From assembly GCF_024622975.1 (NCBI RefSeq), contig NZ_JANJZT010000001.1:62001-126000 (forward strand): DNA of 64,000 nt. Direction: 5' to 3'. The number at the start of each line of letters is the position of its first letter. Position 1 is the first letter of the stretch. The translations under genes were made by a program, and so were the position numbers. Shown here piece after piece: positions 18,172-25,985 of this stretch. The stretch is from Blautia caecimuris. Its GTDB lineage: Bacteria > Bacillota > Clostridia > Lachnospirales > Lachnospiraceae. The notes under the pieces are model-generated. The model was not told the origin of the DNA. It did no database searches and saw nothing but the letters and a program-made list of their open reading frames with translations.

Positions 18172-19062
18172 ATGAAGAAACGAAAAACATTACAGGACCT
18201 GACGATCAAAGATAATTTCATGTTTGGCGCGGTAATGAGTGTGGAAGAAAACTGTAAGGGTTTTCTGGAAATGGTGCTTGGTTTTCCCATTGCCCGTGTG
18301 GTGGTCAGCAAAGAAAAGAGTATGATCTATCATCCGGAGTACAAGGGCGTCCGTCTGGATATTTATGCTGAGGATGCCAAACACACTCACTATAATGTGG
18401 AAATGCAGGTGCGCAGGAAAAAGGAGCTTGGAAAAAGGAGCAGGTATTACCATAGCCAGATTGTAATGGAAGCTTTGGAGAGCGGTGAGGATTATGATAC
18501 GCTTCCGGCAACATTTGTGATCTTTGTGTGCGATTTTGATCCGTTTGATAAAAAACGGTACTGTTATACTTTCCGAAATATATGCGAGGAAGATCCCAAT
18601 GTGAAATTGGAGGATGACAGCTGCACTATTTTTCTGAGCACCAAAGGTGAGAATGAGGATGAAGTATCACAGGAACTGGTCAGGTTTTTAAAGTTTGTAA
18701 CGGCAGATCTGAAGGAAAGTGAAATGGACTTTGGAGATGGTCTTGTCCAGAAGTTCCAGAAAACAATCCGGCAGATTAAAACAGACCGGGAAATGGGAGA
18801 ACGCTATATGATCTTTGAAGAAATGCTGCGAGAGGAAAAACAGGAAGGCAGAGAGGAAGGCAGACTTGAGGCAACACAGGAAGCTGTTTTGGAACTGCTT
18901 AAGGAATCAGGCGAAATTCCCTGTGAGCTTCAGGAGAAGATCCGGAATCTTGAAAACCTTGAAACTTTGAAGGCTTTGCTTAAACTGGCTGCCAGAGCGG
19001 ATTCTCTGCGCGCATTTGAAGAAAAAGCAGAAGAGTATTTTAATTCAGAAGATAAAGAGTGA
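18172..19062 (+). CDS. Rpn-family PD-(D/E)XK nuclease / transposase-like protein
   Basis: This 296-residue protein belongs to the Rpn family (recombination-promoting nuclease, PF12784), relatives of transposase_31 with a PD-(D/E)XK core. The family start LTIKDNFMFGAVM, the catalytic GVRLDIYAEDAKHTHYNVEMQVRRK region at about 60-85 (D and E-x-Q) and LPATFVIFVCDFDPF are clear. The C-terminal part has the usual EEGRLEATQEAVLELLKESG repeat-like tail. Rpn proteins in E. coli promote RecA-independent recombination and some act in phage defence. It stands alone with AGGAAGG before the ATG; no terminal repeats were seen. Confidence 0.88.
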   Translation: MKKRKTLQDLTIKDNFMFGAVMSVEENCKGFLEMVLGFPIARVVVSKEKSMIYHPEYKGVRLDIYAEDAKHTHYNVEMQVRRKKELGKRSRYYHSQIVMEALESGEDYDTLPATFVIFVCDFDPFDKKRYCYTFRNICEEDPNVKLEDDSCTIFLSTKGENEDEVSQELVRFLKFVTADLKESEMDFGDGLVQKFQKTIRQIKTDREMGERYMIFEEMLREEKQEGREEGRLEATQEAVLELLKESGEIPCELQEKIRNLENLETLKALLKLAARADSLRAFEEKAEEYFNSEDKE

Positions 19063-19346
19063 AAGATCGGTGATGATTCTGCATTGCCGGAAAGCAATTC
19101 TGCCCCTGCGTCATTGTCGGCGCCAGGGGTCTGCAAAGCTCTTATATGGAAGAGTGTCTTATTGATTCAATAAACTATCAATCAAAACTTTTAACAGAGG
19201 AATTCTATATTGGATAACAGTGTTGTCATTTTTGTTTGCGCAATATAATAACAACTGTTTTTACTGTTTTCGAGTCTTTTCTGCATATAAATCCTTGTTT
19301 TTTGCTATAATGAAAGAAAAGTATAGCTGGAAGGTGAAAAGGAAGA

Positions 19347-20261
19347 ATGTCAGAAGAGAAAAGAACAGTAGGAAATCTGATTCGTTTTATAAGAGAAAAC
19401 AGAAAGATTTCCAGGGAAAAATTATGTCTTGGCCTTTGCTCAGCAACCACGCTTATGCGGTATGAGCTGGGAGAGCGGATTCCGGATAAATTTATGGCGG
19501 ATGCTCTTCTGGAACGCATGGGTCAGATTCCTTTTCGATATGAGTTTATAGGCTCTGAACAGGAATTTCAGTTTCGGATGATGAGAAATCACATTGAGAA
19601 ACTGCAAAAAAAGGATAGAGAAAAGGCTGAATTTCTTATCAGGGAATATGAGAGTCTTGTGACGGAAAATGACAGTTTGCATATGCAGTATCTGTGGATG
19701 AAGAAAGCAGAGATTTTTTGCGGACAGGAAAATTTCCAAAGGGCAGAACAATTTTATCGGAAAGCGCTTGGATATACGGAGCTGCCTGTAAGCGGAGACA
19801 AATTAGAAACCAGGTTTCTGACAGAGTGTGAGATCAGCTGTCTGTATGGACTGGCAGAGACACTGTATATGCAGGATAAAGCAGAACAGGCATTGCTTTT
19901 ACATACAGGAATCAGGCAGTATCTGGATAAAAATTACTGGGACTATGGGAAGAGACAAAAATATTATCCGCAGATTTTATACAGGCTAGCACAAAAAGAA
20001 GTATCGGATCTTAATACAGGAAAAGCCTACAGACATCTTACAGAAGCCAGAAAACTGCTGATGGAAAGTTATCAGAGCCTTCATCTCAGAGAAATATGCG
20101 AATTACTTCGGGATATAGAGAAAATGATTCCGGGGAAAGAAAAAGAACCGGAACAGGATGAGTTTATAACTGTGTTAAAAATTCTGGAAACGGAAAGGAA
20201 CGGAAGTATTACAGAAGAAGGGATAGAATTATGGGAGAGTACAGCAAAGCATCTGTTATAA
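19347..20261 (+). CDS. HTH/TPR regulator, RRNPP-like (first of two)
   Basis: This 304-residue protein has an XRE-type helix-turn-helix at the start (about 8-45, VGNLIRFIRENRKISREKLCLGLCSATTLMRYELGER) followed by TPR-like helical repeats (about 80-270), the layout of RRNPP quorum-sensing regulators that bind short peptides. Its end overlaps the next regulator by 31 bases, so both come from one transcript. A likely -10 TATAAT lies at 19244-19249. The peptide-binding role is inferred from architecture; no ligand can be read. The 19063-19346 gap shows no other feature. Base composition is more AT-rich than the flanks. Confidence 0.72.
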   Translation: MSEEKRTVGNLIRFIRENRKISREKLCLGLCSATTLMRYELGERIPDKFMADALLERMGQIPFRYEFIGSEQEFQFRMMRNHIEKLQKKDREKAEFLIREYESLVTENDSLHMQYLWMKKAEIFCGQENFQRAEQFYRKALGYTELPVSGDKLETRFLTECEISCLYGLAETLYMQDKAEQALLLHTGIRQYLDKNYWDYGKRQKYYPQILYRLAQKEVSDLNTGKAYRHLTEARKLLMESYQSLHLREICELLRDIEKMIPGKEKEPEQDEFITVLKILETERNGSITEEGIELWESTAKHLL

Positions 20262-21184
20262 AATATACACGTAAAGCAACTGACATGACACAGGAAGAGC
20301 TGTCAGAGGGAATCTGTGAACCGGTAACAATTTCACGGTATGAAAATGGATTGTTGAATCCATCGGATGAAAAATTTGTTCGATTGATGCAGAAAATGGG
20401 CGAAAATGGGAATACCTGTCTGTTTCCCCTGCATTGTGAAATGGCGGATTTGCAAAAAGAAATGGAAAAGATGCTGAATCTGTTGGAAAGAGCTGACTGG
20501 GATGAAGTAGAAAATCAGAAGAGAAAAATGGAACAGGAATTTCAATTATCCATGGATTATCCGGAAAACCGTCAGTATTTAAAAAGAATTGAAGTGATTG
20601 TAAATTATAAAAAAGGACGGATCAGTGTACGGGAAGCAATCGAACAGCTGAAAGATGCGCTTTATGAAACATTAAAGATCAGAGAACCGGAAGATTTGCC
20701 TATTTACCGGATCCTCAGGGAGACAGAAATATTGATCGTGTATAATCTTGCAACGTATTATGAAGCTTATGGTGATTGTAAAAAAGCATTGAGGATTTAT
20801 CATAGATTGGACCAGTACTTTAAAAGAGAAGATATGATTAATGATTATAAACCGCGGTATATTGTTTATGTAGGATATTCCAGTATATTGGGATTATCTG
20901 GAAAATATGATGAGAGTATAACGATTTGTAAAAGAGAAATTGAGTTCCTGAGAGAAAAAGGCATATTAAATTATCTGTATAATTTTTATTACAATATAGG
21001 TTGGAATATCAGTAAGAAAATAGAGTGTGGTTTAGAAAAGAAAGAACGGATACGAGCTGCACGGTGTTATGTCTGGATGGCATATCACTTGTGCAAAGTG
21101 TATCCGGAAAATAAGAAAAATCTGAAAATTATTGCTGAGTTTTGGGAGGAAATAAATCAAGATGGACGTTCTAAATCGCAATAG
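20231..21184 (+). CDS. HTH/TPR regulator, RRNPP-like (second of two)
   Basis: This 317-residue protein has the same plan as its neighbour: an XRE helix-turn-helix at about 8-45 (IKYTRKATDMTQEELSEGICEPVTISRYENGLLNPS), then TPR-like helices through the rest. The HTH is closer to the XRE consensus than in the first gene. The ATG lies within the end of the previous gene, which couples translation. Its tail overlaps by 28 bases the end of a small secreted protein on the opposite strand. Together the pair may form a peptide-responsive switch for the secreted genes next door; that link is inference. Confidence 0.75.
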   Translation: MGEYSKASVIKYTRKATDMTQEELSEGICEPVTISRYENGLLNPSDEKFVRLMQKMGENGNTCLFPLHCEMADLQKEMEKMLNLLERADWDEVENQKRKMEQEFQLSMDYPENRQYLKRIEVIVNYKKGRISVREAIEQLKDALYETLKIREPEDLPIYRILRETEILIVYNLATYYEAYGDCKKALRIYHRLDQYFKREDMINDYKPRYIVYVGYSSILGLSGKYDESITICKREIEFLREKGILNYLYNFYYNIGWNISKKIECGLEKKERIRAARCYVWMAYHLCKVYPENKKNLKIIAEFWEEINQDGRSKSQ

Positions 21185-21339
21185 GGAATAATTTCTTCAG
21201 AAGATTCTGTTTCAGGAGCGTTTTCCTCGGTACTTGTATCTGTAGGGGGCGTTTCTGAAGCAGATACAGAGCTGGCAGAAACAAATGTCATGGTGAGCAG
21301 CAATGTGCAGATAAATAGTTTTGCTTTTTTGAGATTCAT
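21157..21339 (-). CDS. Small secreted peptide precursor, signal-peptide type
   Basis: This 60-residue protein starts MNLKKAKLFICTLLLTMTF, a clear signal peptide that ends near SVSASE at about residue 28, then a mature part rich in Glu, Thr and Pro that ends IIPYCDLERPS. The family is unknown. I chose the ATG at 21339 because GGAAGG precedes it and the hydrophobic segment starts there. It is convergent with the TPR regulators and would be a candidate exported signal or small surface peptide. A sole cysteine lies near the C-terminus. Confidence 0.6.
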   Translation of the reverse strand: MNLKKAKLFICTLLLTMTFVSASSVSASETPPTDTSTEENAPETESSEEIIPYCDLERPS

Positions 21340-21393
21340 ATAATTACATCCTTCCTTAAATTTATTTATTTTATTATACATATATTTAGCTAT

Positions 21394-21451
21394 AGAACAC
21401 CATAACGTAACCGGTACAAAATGATTTATACCGGTTACGCTATGGTGTTCT
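21394..21451. promoter_or_regulatory. 23-base inverted repeat between divergent secreted genes
   Basis: AGAACACCATAACGTAACC with GGTA pairs with TACCGGTTACG and CTATGGTGTTCT: 23 positions per arm with a single mismatch and a 12-base AT-rich loop. It lies upstream of both the leftward peptide gene and the rightward secreted gene, where neither needs a terminator. An operator for the neighbouring regulators or a structured leader is possible. Confidence 0.6.
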
Positions 21452-21499
21452 TTGTAGATATGGTATAAAATAATAAAAAATAACGAGGAGGTGATACCG

Positions 21500-21538
21500 A
21501 TGGGAAGGTTGTGCTATAAAAAAGAGCAATCGATGTAA
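21500..21538 (+). CDS. 12-residue leader ORF with very strong ribosome site
   Basis: MGRLCYKKEQSM follows GAGGAGGTGAT at 21486-21496, close to a perfect anti-SD match, and ends 13 bases before the ATG of the next gene. That next ATG has its own AAAGGAGG overlapping the leader stop. A translated leader peptide that controls the downstream secreted gene is plausible; chance occurrence is not excluded. Confidence 0.4.
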   Translation: MGRLCYKKEQSM

Positions 21539-21551
21539 AGGAGGGCGTAGA

Positions 21552-22001
21552 ATGAAAAAAAATATAAAGGGCATAAAGAATATATTGATTTTTTTTGTTG
21601 CATTTTGTATGCTTTTTTTTAACATTGTTCAAGTATCGGCTAATCCAATGTTTTTAAATGATGTTATAAGATTAGGGGAGAAAAAGACAACAATACTTCC
21701 GCGTATTCAAGAGGTTTGTAATGGACTTCCATATCATGATATGTACGGGATTGGTTGGGCAAATTTGGTAGATAGAAATACAAATAAGTCGTATATAACA
21801 CTGGGACAAGGATGGCAGTGTAAAAATTGCTATTATGTATTAGTGACCGAGGGAAATCCAACATATTTTTATCCTCAAAAAATTGGAAAATACGGTGGGA
21901 CAAAATATTCAGAACCGGTAGGTACTCACGTTAGCAATATCTATACTACATACTGTGGATATTGTGATGGGACAAAATTAGAAGGATATAAATTTAACTA
22001 A
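21552..22001 (+). CDS. Secreted protein of unknown function with CxxC pairs
   Basis: This 149-residue protein begins with a basic segment and a hydrophobic signal (about residues 10-30, ending near VSAN). The mature part has five cysteines, including WQCKNCYYV and YCGYCDG, which look like two CxxC zinc or disulfide pairs. I recognise no family. AAAGGAGG precedes the ATG. It lies between the palindrome at 21394 and a perfect terminator, so it may be a single regulated transcript with the leader ORF. Confidence 0.65.
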   Translation: MKKNIKGIKNILIFFVAFCMLFFNIVQVSANPMFLNDVIRLGEKKTTILPRIQEVCNGLPYHDMYGIGWANLVDRNTNKSYITLGQGWQCKNCYYVLVTEGNPTYFYPQKIGKYGGTKYSEPVGTHVSNIYTTYCGYCDGTKLEGYKFN

Positions 22002-22024
22002 ATGTTGTTTGTAAAATATATTTA

Positions 22025-22059
22025 AACAGGGCGTGTAAAAAGTTTTTATACGCCCTGTT
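22025..22059. terminator. Intrinsic terminator after the secreted protein gene
   Basis: AACAGGGCGT and ACGCCCTGTT pair, with an inner GTAAAAA/TTTTTAT stem. The T-rich inner arm and following TTAG make it a probable bidirectional terminator. Confidence 0.75.
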
Positions 22060-22116
22060 AGTATTAGTGGTTACAATGCCGATTATGAAACAGGGAATGG
22101 AGATTGAAAACTTAAT

Positions 22117-22647
22117 ATGAAAAAGAGGGTGATTTTATTCTTGATGGTGATAGGGATAGTAGGAGGATTTTTTCATTATGATATACAGAAAACGATGGAG
22201 GATGAACCGAAGAAGTTAATCAGCAATTTTCTGGAAAGTTATTTTAATGTATCCCTCAAAGAGGCGAAAAAACGAATGTCTGAAAATGATCTTGATATGC
22301 CGATGAAAGAGTTTTTTACCAAGGAAGGATATGAAAATGCCATGAGAGATACGTATTCTTTAATGTTGTGTGAATTCGCCTCTTCTTTTCGCACTGATAT
22401 TAGGCTGATAGATCAGGAGATTATTCTATCATATGATTCAGAAGTGAAACGATATGATTTTTGTGTTATTTTGGAGTTTGATGCCATTTCAGAAAGTGAT
22501 GCTTTTAAGTATCATATGAATATCCAAAAGAATAGGAATGGAACGAAGATAACAGATGAAATGAAAGGTTATATAGATCTTGTGGAAATGGAGCCAGGCT
22601 ATAAAATCTGTTCATTAAAAATACAGGGGGCAGAGGGGGCGTACTGA
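22117..22647 (+). CDS. Membrane-anchored or exported protein of unknown function
   Basis: This 176-residue protein starts KKRVILFLMVIGIVGGFF, an uncleaved anchor or signal (residues 2-20), followed by an extracytoplasmic domain of mixed alpha/beta pattern with DEPKKLISNFLESYFN and repeated Asp/Glu. No family was recognised; it resembles the small NTF2-like accessory proteins near secreted peptides only in size and layout. Neighbouring genes are the secreted protein upstream and the lysine riboswitch downstream. The 22648-22964 gap shows nothing else recognisable. Confidence 0.55.
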   Translation: MKKRVILFLMVIGIVGGFFHYDIQKTMEDEPKKLISNFLESYFNVSLKEAKKRMSENDLDMPMKEFFTKEGYENAMRDTYSLMLCEFASSFRTDIRLIDQEIILSYDSEVKRYDFCVILEFDAISESDAFKYHMNIQKNRNGTKITDEMKGYIDLVEMEPGYKICSLKIQGAEGAY

Positions 22648-22964
22648 TGATGGTTTAAGGTAGCAGGCGATAAAATGTTCTGTAGTCCTGAAGTGATTGC
22701 CTCCGTAAGCTGGGAGATATAATTATTTTGTAAAATTTGGCACTGAAATCAGACATCGGAAGATTTGGGGGAAGGGGAAAGGACAGTATTTCGCAAAGGC
22801 ATGCCATAAGTTTCGGGTAGTTGCTGTAGATGGGAAAACCAGGGTGTAAAAATGTTTTTATAGATGAAGCATTCGGAGTGTTTTGTCGAAAATGCAGAAA
22901 TCTGTTGATATTTCTGTGAAAAGCTGTTACAGTAAATAAAAATAAATTAGATAAAAGAGTACAG

Positions 22965-23151
22965 GATAGAGGTGCGGGTTTTATCAGTACCCGGAAACAG
23001 ATGCAAACATACCTACAGGGAAGTTGCGTCATGCCATGGCAGGCAGTTTCCGGCGAAAGGAAAAACCGCCGAAGGGTTTTGACCGCCAGAAGGCGAGGCC
23101 CTGGGCTGCAGAATAAGATTCTGCAGACTGTCACGAATGTGGAGCGCTATC
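22965..23151 (+). promoter_or_regulatory. Lysine riboswitch (L-box)
   Basis: The conserved elements of the L-box appear in order: GATAGAGGTGCGGG and TATCAGTACCCG at the 5' side, GGCGAAAGG and CCGCCGAAGG in the middle, CTGGGCTGCAG, GACTGTCAC, and GTGGAGCGCTATC at the 3' side. The first and last segments close helix P1. A terminator follows, then the NhaC-family transporter gene. This class senses L-lysine and lowers expression of lysine synthesis or import genes. Confidence 0.92.
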
Positions 23152-23195
23152 AGGGACTGACAGGATCAGATAAAAATATCAGACAGGGATCAGCT

Positions 23196-23237
23196 GCCAT
23201 GGAGAACTCCGCTTGGAGACACATCCATGGCTCTTTT
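23196..23237 (+). terminator. Lysine riboswitch terminator
   Basis: GCCATGGA and TCCATGGC form the outer stem and CTCC/GGAG an inner one, followed by TCTTTT. It lies between the lysine riboswitch and the transporter start, where lysine-dependent termination would act. Confidence 0.65.
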
Positions 23238-23258
23238 CATATCAGAGGGAGGAAAGAT

Positions 23259-24905
23259 ATGCAAAATAAAAGAAAAGTATTCCTGGCTGTTCTTACAATG
23301 ATACTTCTGGGAATTCTGGCAAGTCCGCTGTCTGTATTTGCGGCAGAAGCAGAGGAGACGGCGCAGCCTGCGCTTTATGCTACATTCTGGGCGCTGATTC
23401 CGCCTGTAGTAGCCATTGCGCTGGCATTGATCACAAAGGAGGTATACAGCTCTCTGTTTCTGGGAATTCTGGTAGGAGGTCTTCTGTATTCCGGATTTTC
23501 CTTTGAGGGAACCGTGACCCATATTTTTCAGGGTGGGATCATCAGTGTTCTGTCTGACAGCTATAATGTGGGAATCCTGATTTTTCTTGTGATCCTTGGT
23601 GCTATGGTATGCATGATGAATAAGGCCGGAGGTTCTGCGGCTTTTGGACGATGGGCCAGCAAACGGATCAAAACAAGAGTGGGGGCAGAGCTTGCTACGA
23701 TCGTTCTGGGAGTTCTGATTTTTATTGACGATTATTTTAACTGTCTGACTGTTGGAAGCGTTATGCGTCCGGTAACGGATAAGCATCATGTATCCAGGGC
23801 AAAACTTGCTTATCTGATTGACGCAACTGCAGCTCCGGTGTGTATTATCGCTCCGATTTCATCCTGGGCGGCAGCAGTCAGCGGATTTGTAGAGGGCGAG
23901 GACGGACTTTCTATTTTTGTCAGAGCAATTCCCTATAACTTTTATGCCCTGCTTACTATTGTGATGATGGTAGGTATGGTGCTGATCAAAACAGAATTTG
24001 GAAGTATGAGAGTTCATGAGGTGAATGCTCTGAAAGGAGATCTTTATACAACAGAGGGACGTCCTTATGCGGATGCAGAAAAGGAAGGCAGAGTAAATCC
24101 AAGGGGAAGAGTGATTGATCTTGTGATTCCTATTGTGTGCCTTGTAGTCTGCTGTGTGATCGGTATGATCTATACAGGAGGATTTTTCAGCGGAACAGAT
24201 TTTGTCACTTCGTTTTCTCAGAGCGACGCATCTGTAGGTCTGACTCTGGGAAGCTCATTTGCGCTGGTTCTTACTGTGGCTTTTTATATGGTGCGCAAAG
24301 TTCTTTCTTTTAAGGATTGTATGGATTCCATTCCGGAGGGATTTAAGGCAATGGTTCCGGCAATTCTGATCCTGGTATTTGCCTGGTCCTTAAAATCCAT
24401 GACAGACAGCCTTGGAGCAGCAGCTTTTGTAGAAAATGCAATGCGTTCTGCGGCAGGCGGGCTGATGAACATTCTTCCTGCAATTATTTTTCTGGTTGGC
24501 TGTGGTCTGGCTTTTGCAACGGGAACCTCATGGGGAACCTTTGGAATTCTTATTCCTATTGTAGTAGCTGTATTTGAGGGCTCTGATCCGGAGCTTATGA
24601 TTATTTCCATTTCCGCATGTATGGCAGGAGCGGTATGCGGAGATCATTGTTCCCCAATCTCAGATACAACGATCATGGCGTCTGCAGGAGCACAGTGCGA
24701 TCATGTGAACCATGTGTCTACGCAGCTTCCTTATGCGATGCTGGCGGCAGCAGTATCCTTTGTTACCTATCTGGTGGCAGGATTTGTAAAAACTGCCTGG
24801 ATTGCCCTTCCGGTGGGAATTGTGCTGATGGTGGCAACTCTTATGGTCATCCGCCATATGCATCCTACACTGGAGGAGCATCTGGAAAATGAAACTCAGA
24901 AATAG
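23259..24905 (+). CDS. NhaC-family transporter, probable lysine transporter (LysW type)
   Basis: This 548-residue membrane protein has a signal-like first helix (about residues 7-27), then about 11 helices with the NhaC-family features IDDYFNCLTVGSVMRPVTDKHHVSRAKLAYLIDATAAPVCIIAPIS and FATGTSWGTFGILIPI and DHCSPISDTTIMAS. NhaC proteins are Na+/H+ or substrate/ion antiporters. The lysine riboswitch directly upstream points to lysine as cargo, as proposed for the LysW group. The ATG at 23259 has AGGAGG upstream; upstream in-frame starts lie inside the riboswitch and are not used. Substrate is inferred, not shown. Confidence 0.85.
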   Translation: MQNKRKVFLAVLTMILLGILASPLSVFAAEAEETAQPALYATFWALIPPVVAIALALITKEVYSSLFLGILVGGLLYSGFSFEGTVTHIFQGGIISVLSDSYNVGILIFLVILGAMVCMMNKAGGSAAFGRWASKRIKTRVGAELATIVLGVLIFIDDYFNCLTVGSVMRPVTDKHHVSRAKLAYLIDATAAPVCIIAPISSWAAAVSGFVEGEDGLSIFVRAIPYNFYALLTIVMMVGMVLIKTEFGSMRVHEVNALKGDLYTTEGRPYADAEKEGRVNPRGRVIDLVIPIVCLVVCCVIGMIYTGGFFSGTDFVTSFSQSDASVGLTLGSSFALVLTVAFYMVRKVLSFKDCMDSIPEGFKAMVPAILILVFAWSLKSMTDSLGAAAFVENAMRSAAGGLMNILPAIIFLVGCGLAFATGTSWGTFGILIPIVVAVFEGSDPELMIISISACMAGAVCGDHCSPISDTTIMASAGAQCDHVNHVSTQLPYAMLAAAVSFVTYLVAGFVKTAWIALPVGIVLMVATLMVIRHMHPTLEEHLENETQK

Positions 24906-24923
24906 AAGGAGGAAGTGCTTGGT

Positions 24924-25514
24924 ATGAATGAAGATTCCTGGGACAGGCTGTTAAAGATCCGCACATCAGGGCGGGATGATACAGGCTCGGATCGGTACAA
25001 ATATCCTTATGAGCCCACGCCTTATTCAGTATTGGAAAGGCTTGGAAACAGTGGAGAGATCGGAAAGAAAAACACGGTTCTTGATTATGGCTGCGGAAAA
25101 GGGCGTGTGGATTTCTTTTTGTCCTATCAGACCGGGTGTAATTCTATAGGAATTGAATATAATGAGCGGTTTTACCAGACTGCTCTTCGGAATCAGAAAA
25201 AAGCAGTTTCTTCCGGAAAAGTATGTTTTGTGCAGCAGGATGCGGCAGCTTATCAGGTTCCTGCACAGGTGGACAGATGCTTTTTCTTTAATCCATTCTG
25301 TCTGGAGATTCTCAAACAGGCAATGGCAAGAATACTGGAATCCTGGTATGAAAATCAACGGGAGCTCAGGCTGTATTTTTATTATCCCTCTCAGGAATAT
25401 GAGGTGTATCTCAATGGCCTGGATGAGCTGCAGTATGAGGGAGCTGTTAATTGTATGGATTTATTCCCGGGGAATAATATGAGAGAGAAGATACTGATAT
25501 TCTCGCTACTGTAA
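24924..25514 (+). CDS. Class I SAM-dependent methyltransferase
   Basis: This 196-residue protein has the SAM-binding motif I VLDYGCGKGRVDFFL at about 55-69, the acidic residue of motif II in IGIEYNER, and a later VDRCFFFNPF motif in place of the usual catalytic NPPY-like segment. It lacks a clear substrate domain. It starts either at the ATG chosen (11 bases after GGAGG) or at a GTG at 24915. It is 19 bases behind the lysine transporter and may be read with it. The target is unknown. Confidence 0.8.
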   Translation: MNEDSWDRLLKIRTSGRDDTGSDRYKYPYEPTPYSVLERLGNSGEIGKKNTVLDYGCGKGRVDFFLSYQTGCNSIGIEYNERFYQTALRNQKKAVSSGKVCFVQQDAAAYQVPAQVDRCFFFNPFCLEILKQAMARILESWYENQRELRLYFYYPSQEYEVYLNGLDELQYEGAVNCMDLFPGNNMREKILIFSLL

Positions 25515-25823
25515 ACAACAATATCGTTTTTACAGGTTAAAATCAAAAAGAAAACCGAATAACAGACAAGTGAAAAGGGACTGGAAGGTTTTGTACTATT
25601 GGCAGAAATGGTACAGGAGCGGAAGTCTCTTTTTTTATATCAAAGTTTCAGGAGAAAACAATGGTTTCAGAAAGAGATATTTAAAGTCTTTAAGCTTGTT
25701 GTCAGGAGCCAGTATGGATATTCTGTTGTTGCGGATATAAGTTGGTTTTTTCGGAAATTTAGCCGAAAGGATTATGACACAGGGATTTTGAAATGTTCAT
25801 GGAAAAATACAATAAATAAAAAA

Positions 25824-25856
25824 CAACAAAAAACACATATCAAATACAATAAAAAC
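25824..25856 (+). promoter_or_regulatory. Candidate regulator-binding repeat, first copy
   Basis: CAACAAAAA, 16 bases, then ATAAAAAC. The same two words at the same spacing occur at 29485-29517. Each copy lies 30-42 bases upstream of a good promoter. A DeoR-type regulator is encoded in the locus. The 25515-25985 gap holds only this, the promoter and AT-rich sequence. Confidence 0.5.
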
Positions 25857-25890
25857 CTCATCAAAACGGAGCGGTATGTGTTGCTTTTTG

Positions 25891-25919
25891 TTGACGCACA
25901 GGGAAGGATGGCGTATAAT
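25891..25919 (+). promoter_or_regulatory. Promoter of the microcompartment locus
   Basis: TTGACG at 25891-25896 and TATAAT at 25914-25919 are 17 bases apart, 66 bases before the diol-dehydratase start. Confidence 0.75.
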
Positions 25920-25985
25920 GGCTGTATATGATACGCGGCAGCCGGATTTTGTCCGGAAAAGCTGTGAGAAAGGAGAAGCGTGGAA

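Noticed and set aside
18172-19062. Rpn protein as part of a mobile element
   Set aside because: No terminal repeats, target duplication or second transposition gene were seen around it, so it is listed only as a gene.
22655-23134. Minus-strand frame of 159 codons
   Set aside because: Half of it is the complement of the lysine riboswitch; it has no recognisable protein features.
25599-25931. Plus-strand frame of 110 codons before the diol dehydratase
   Set aside because: It overlaps the promoter and the CAACAAAAA repeat, and no conserved protein pattern is seen.
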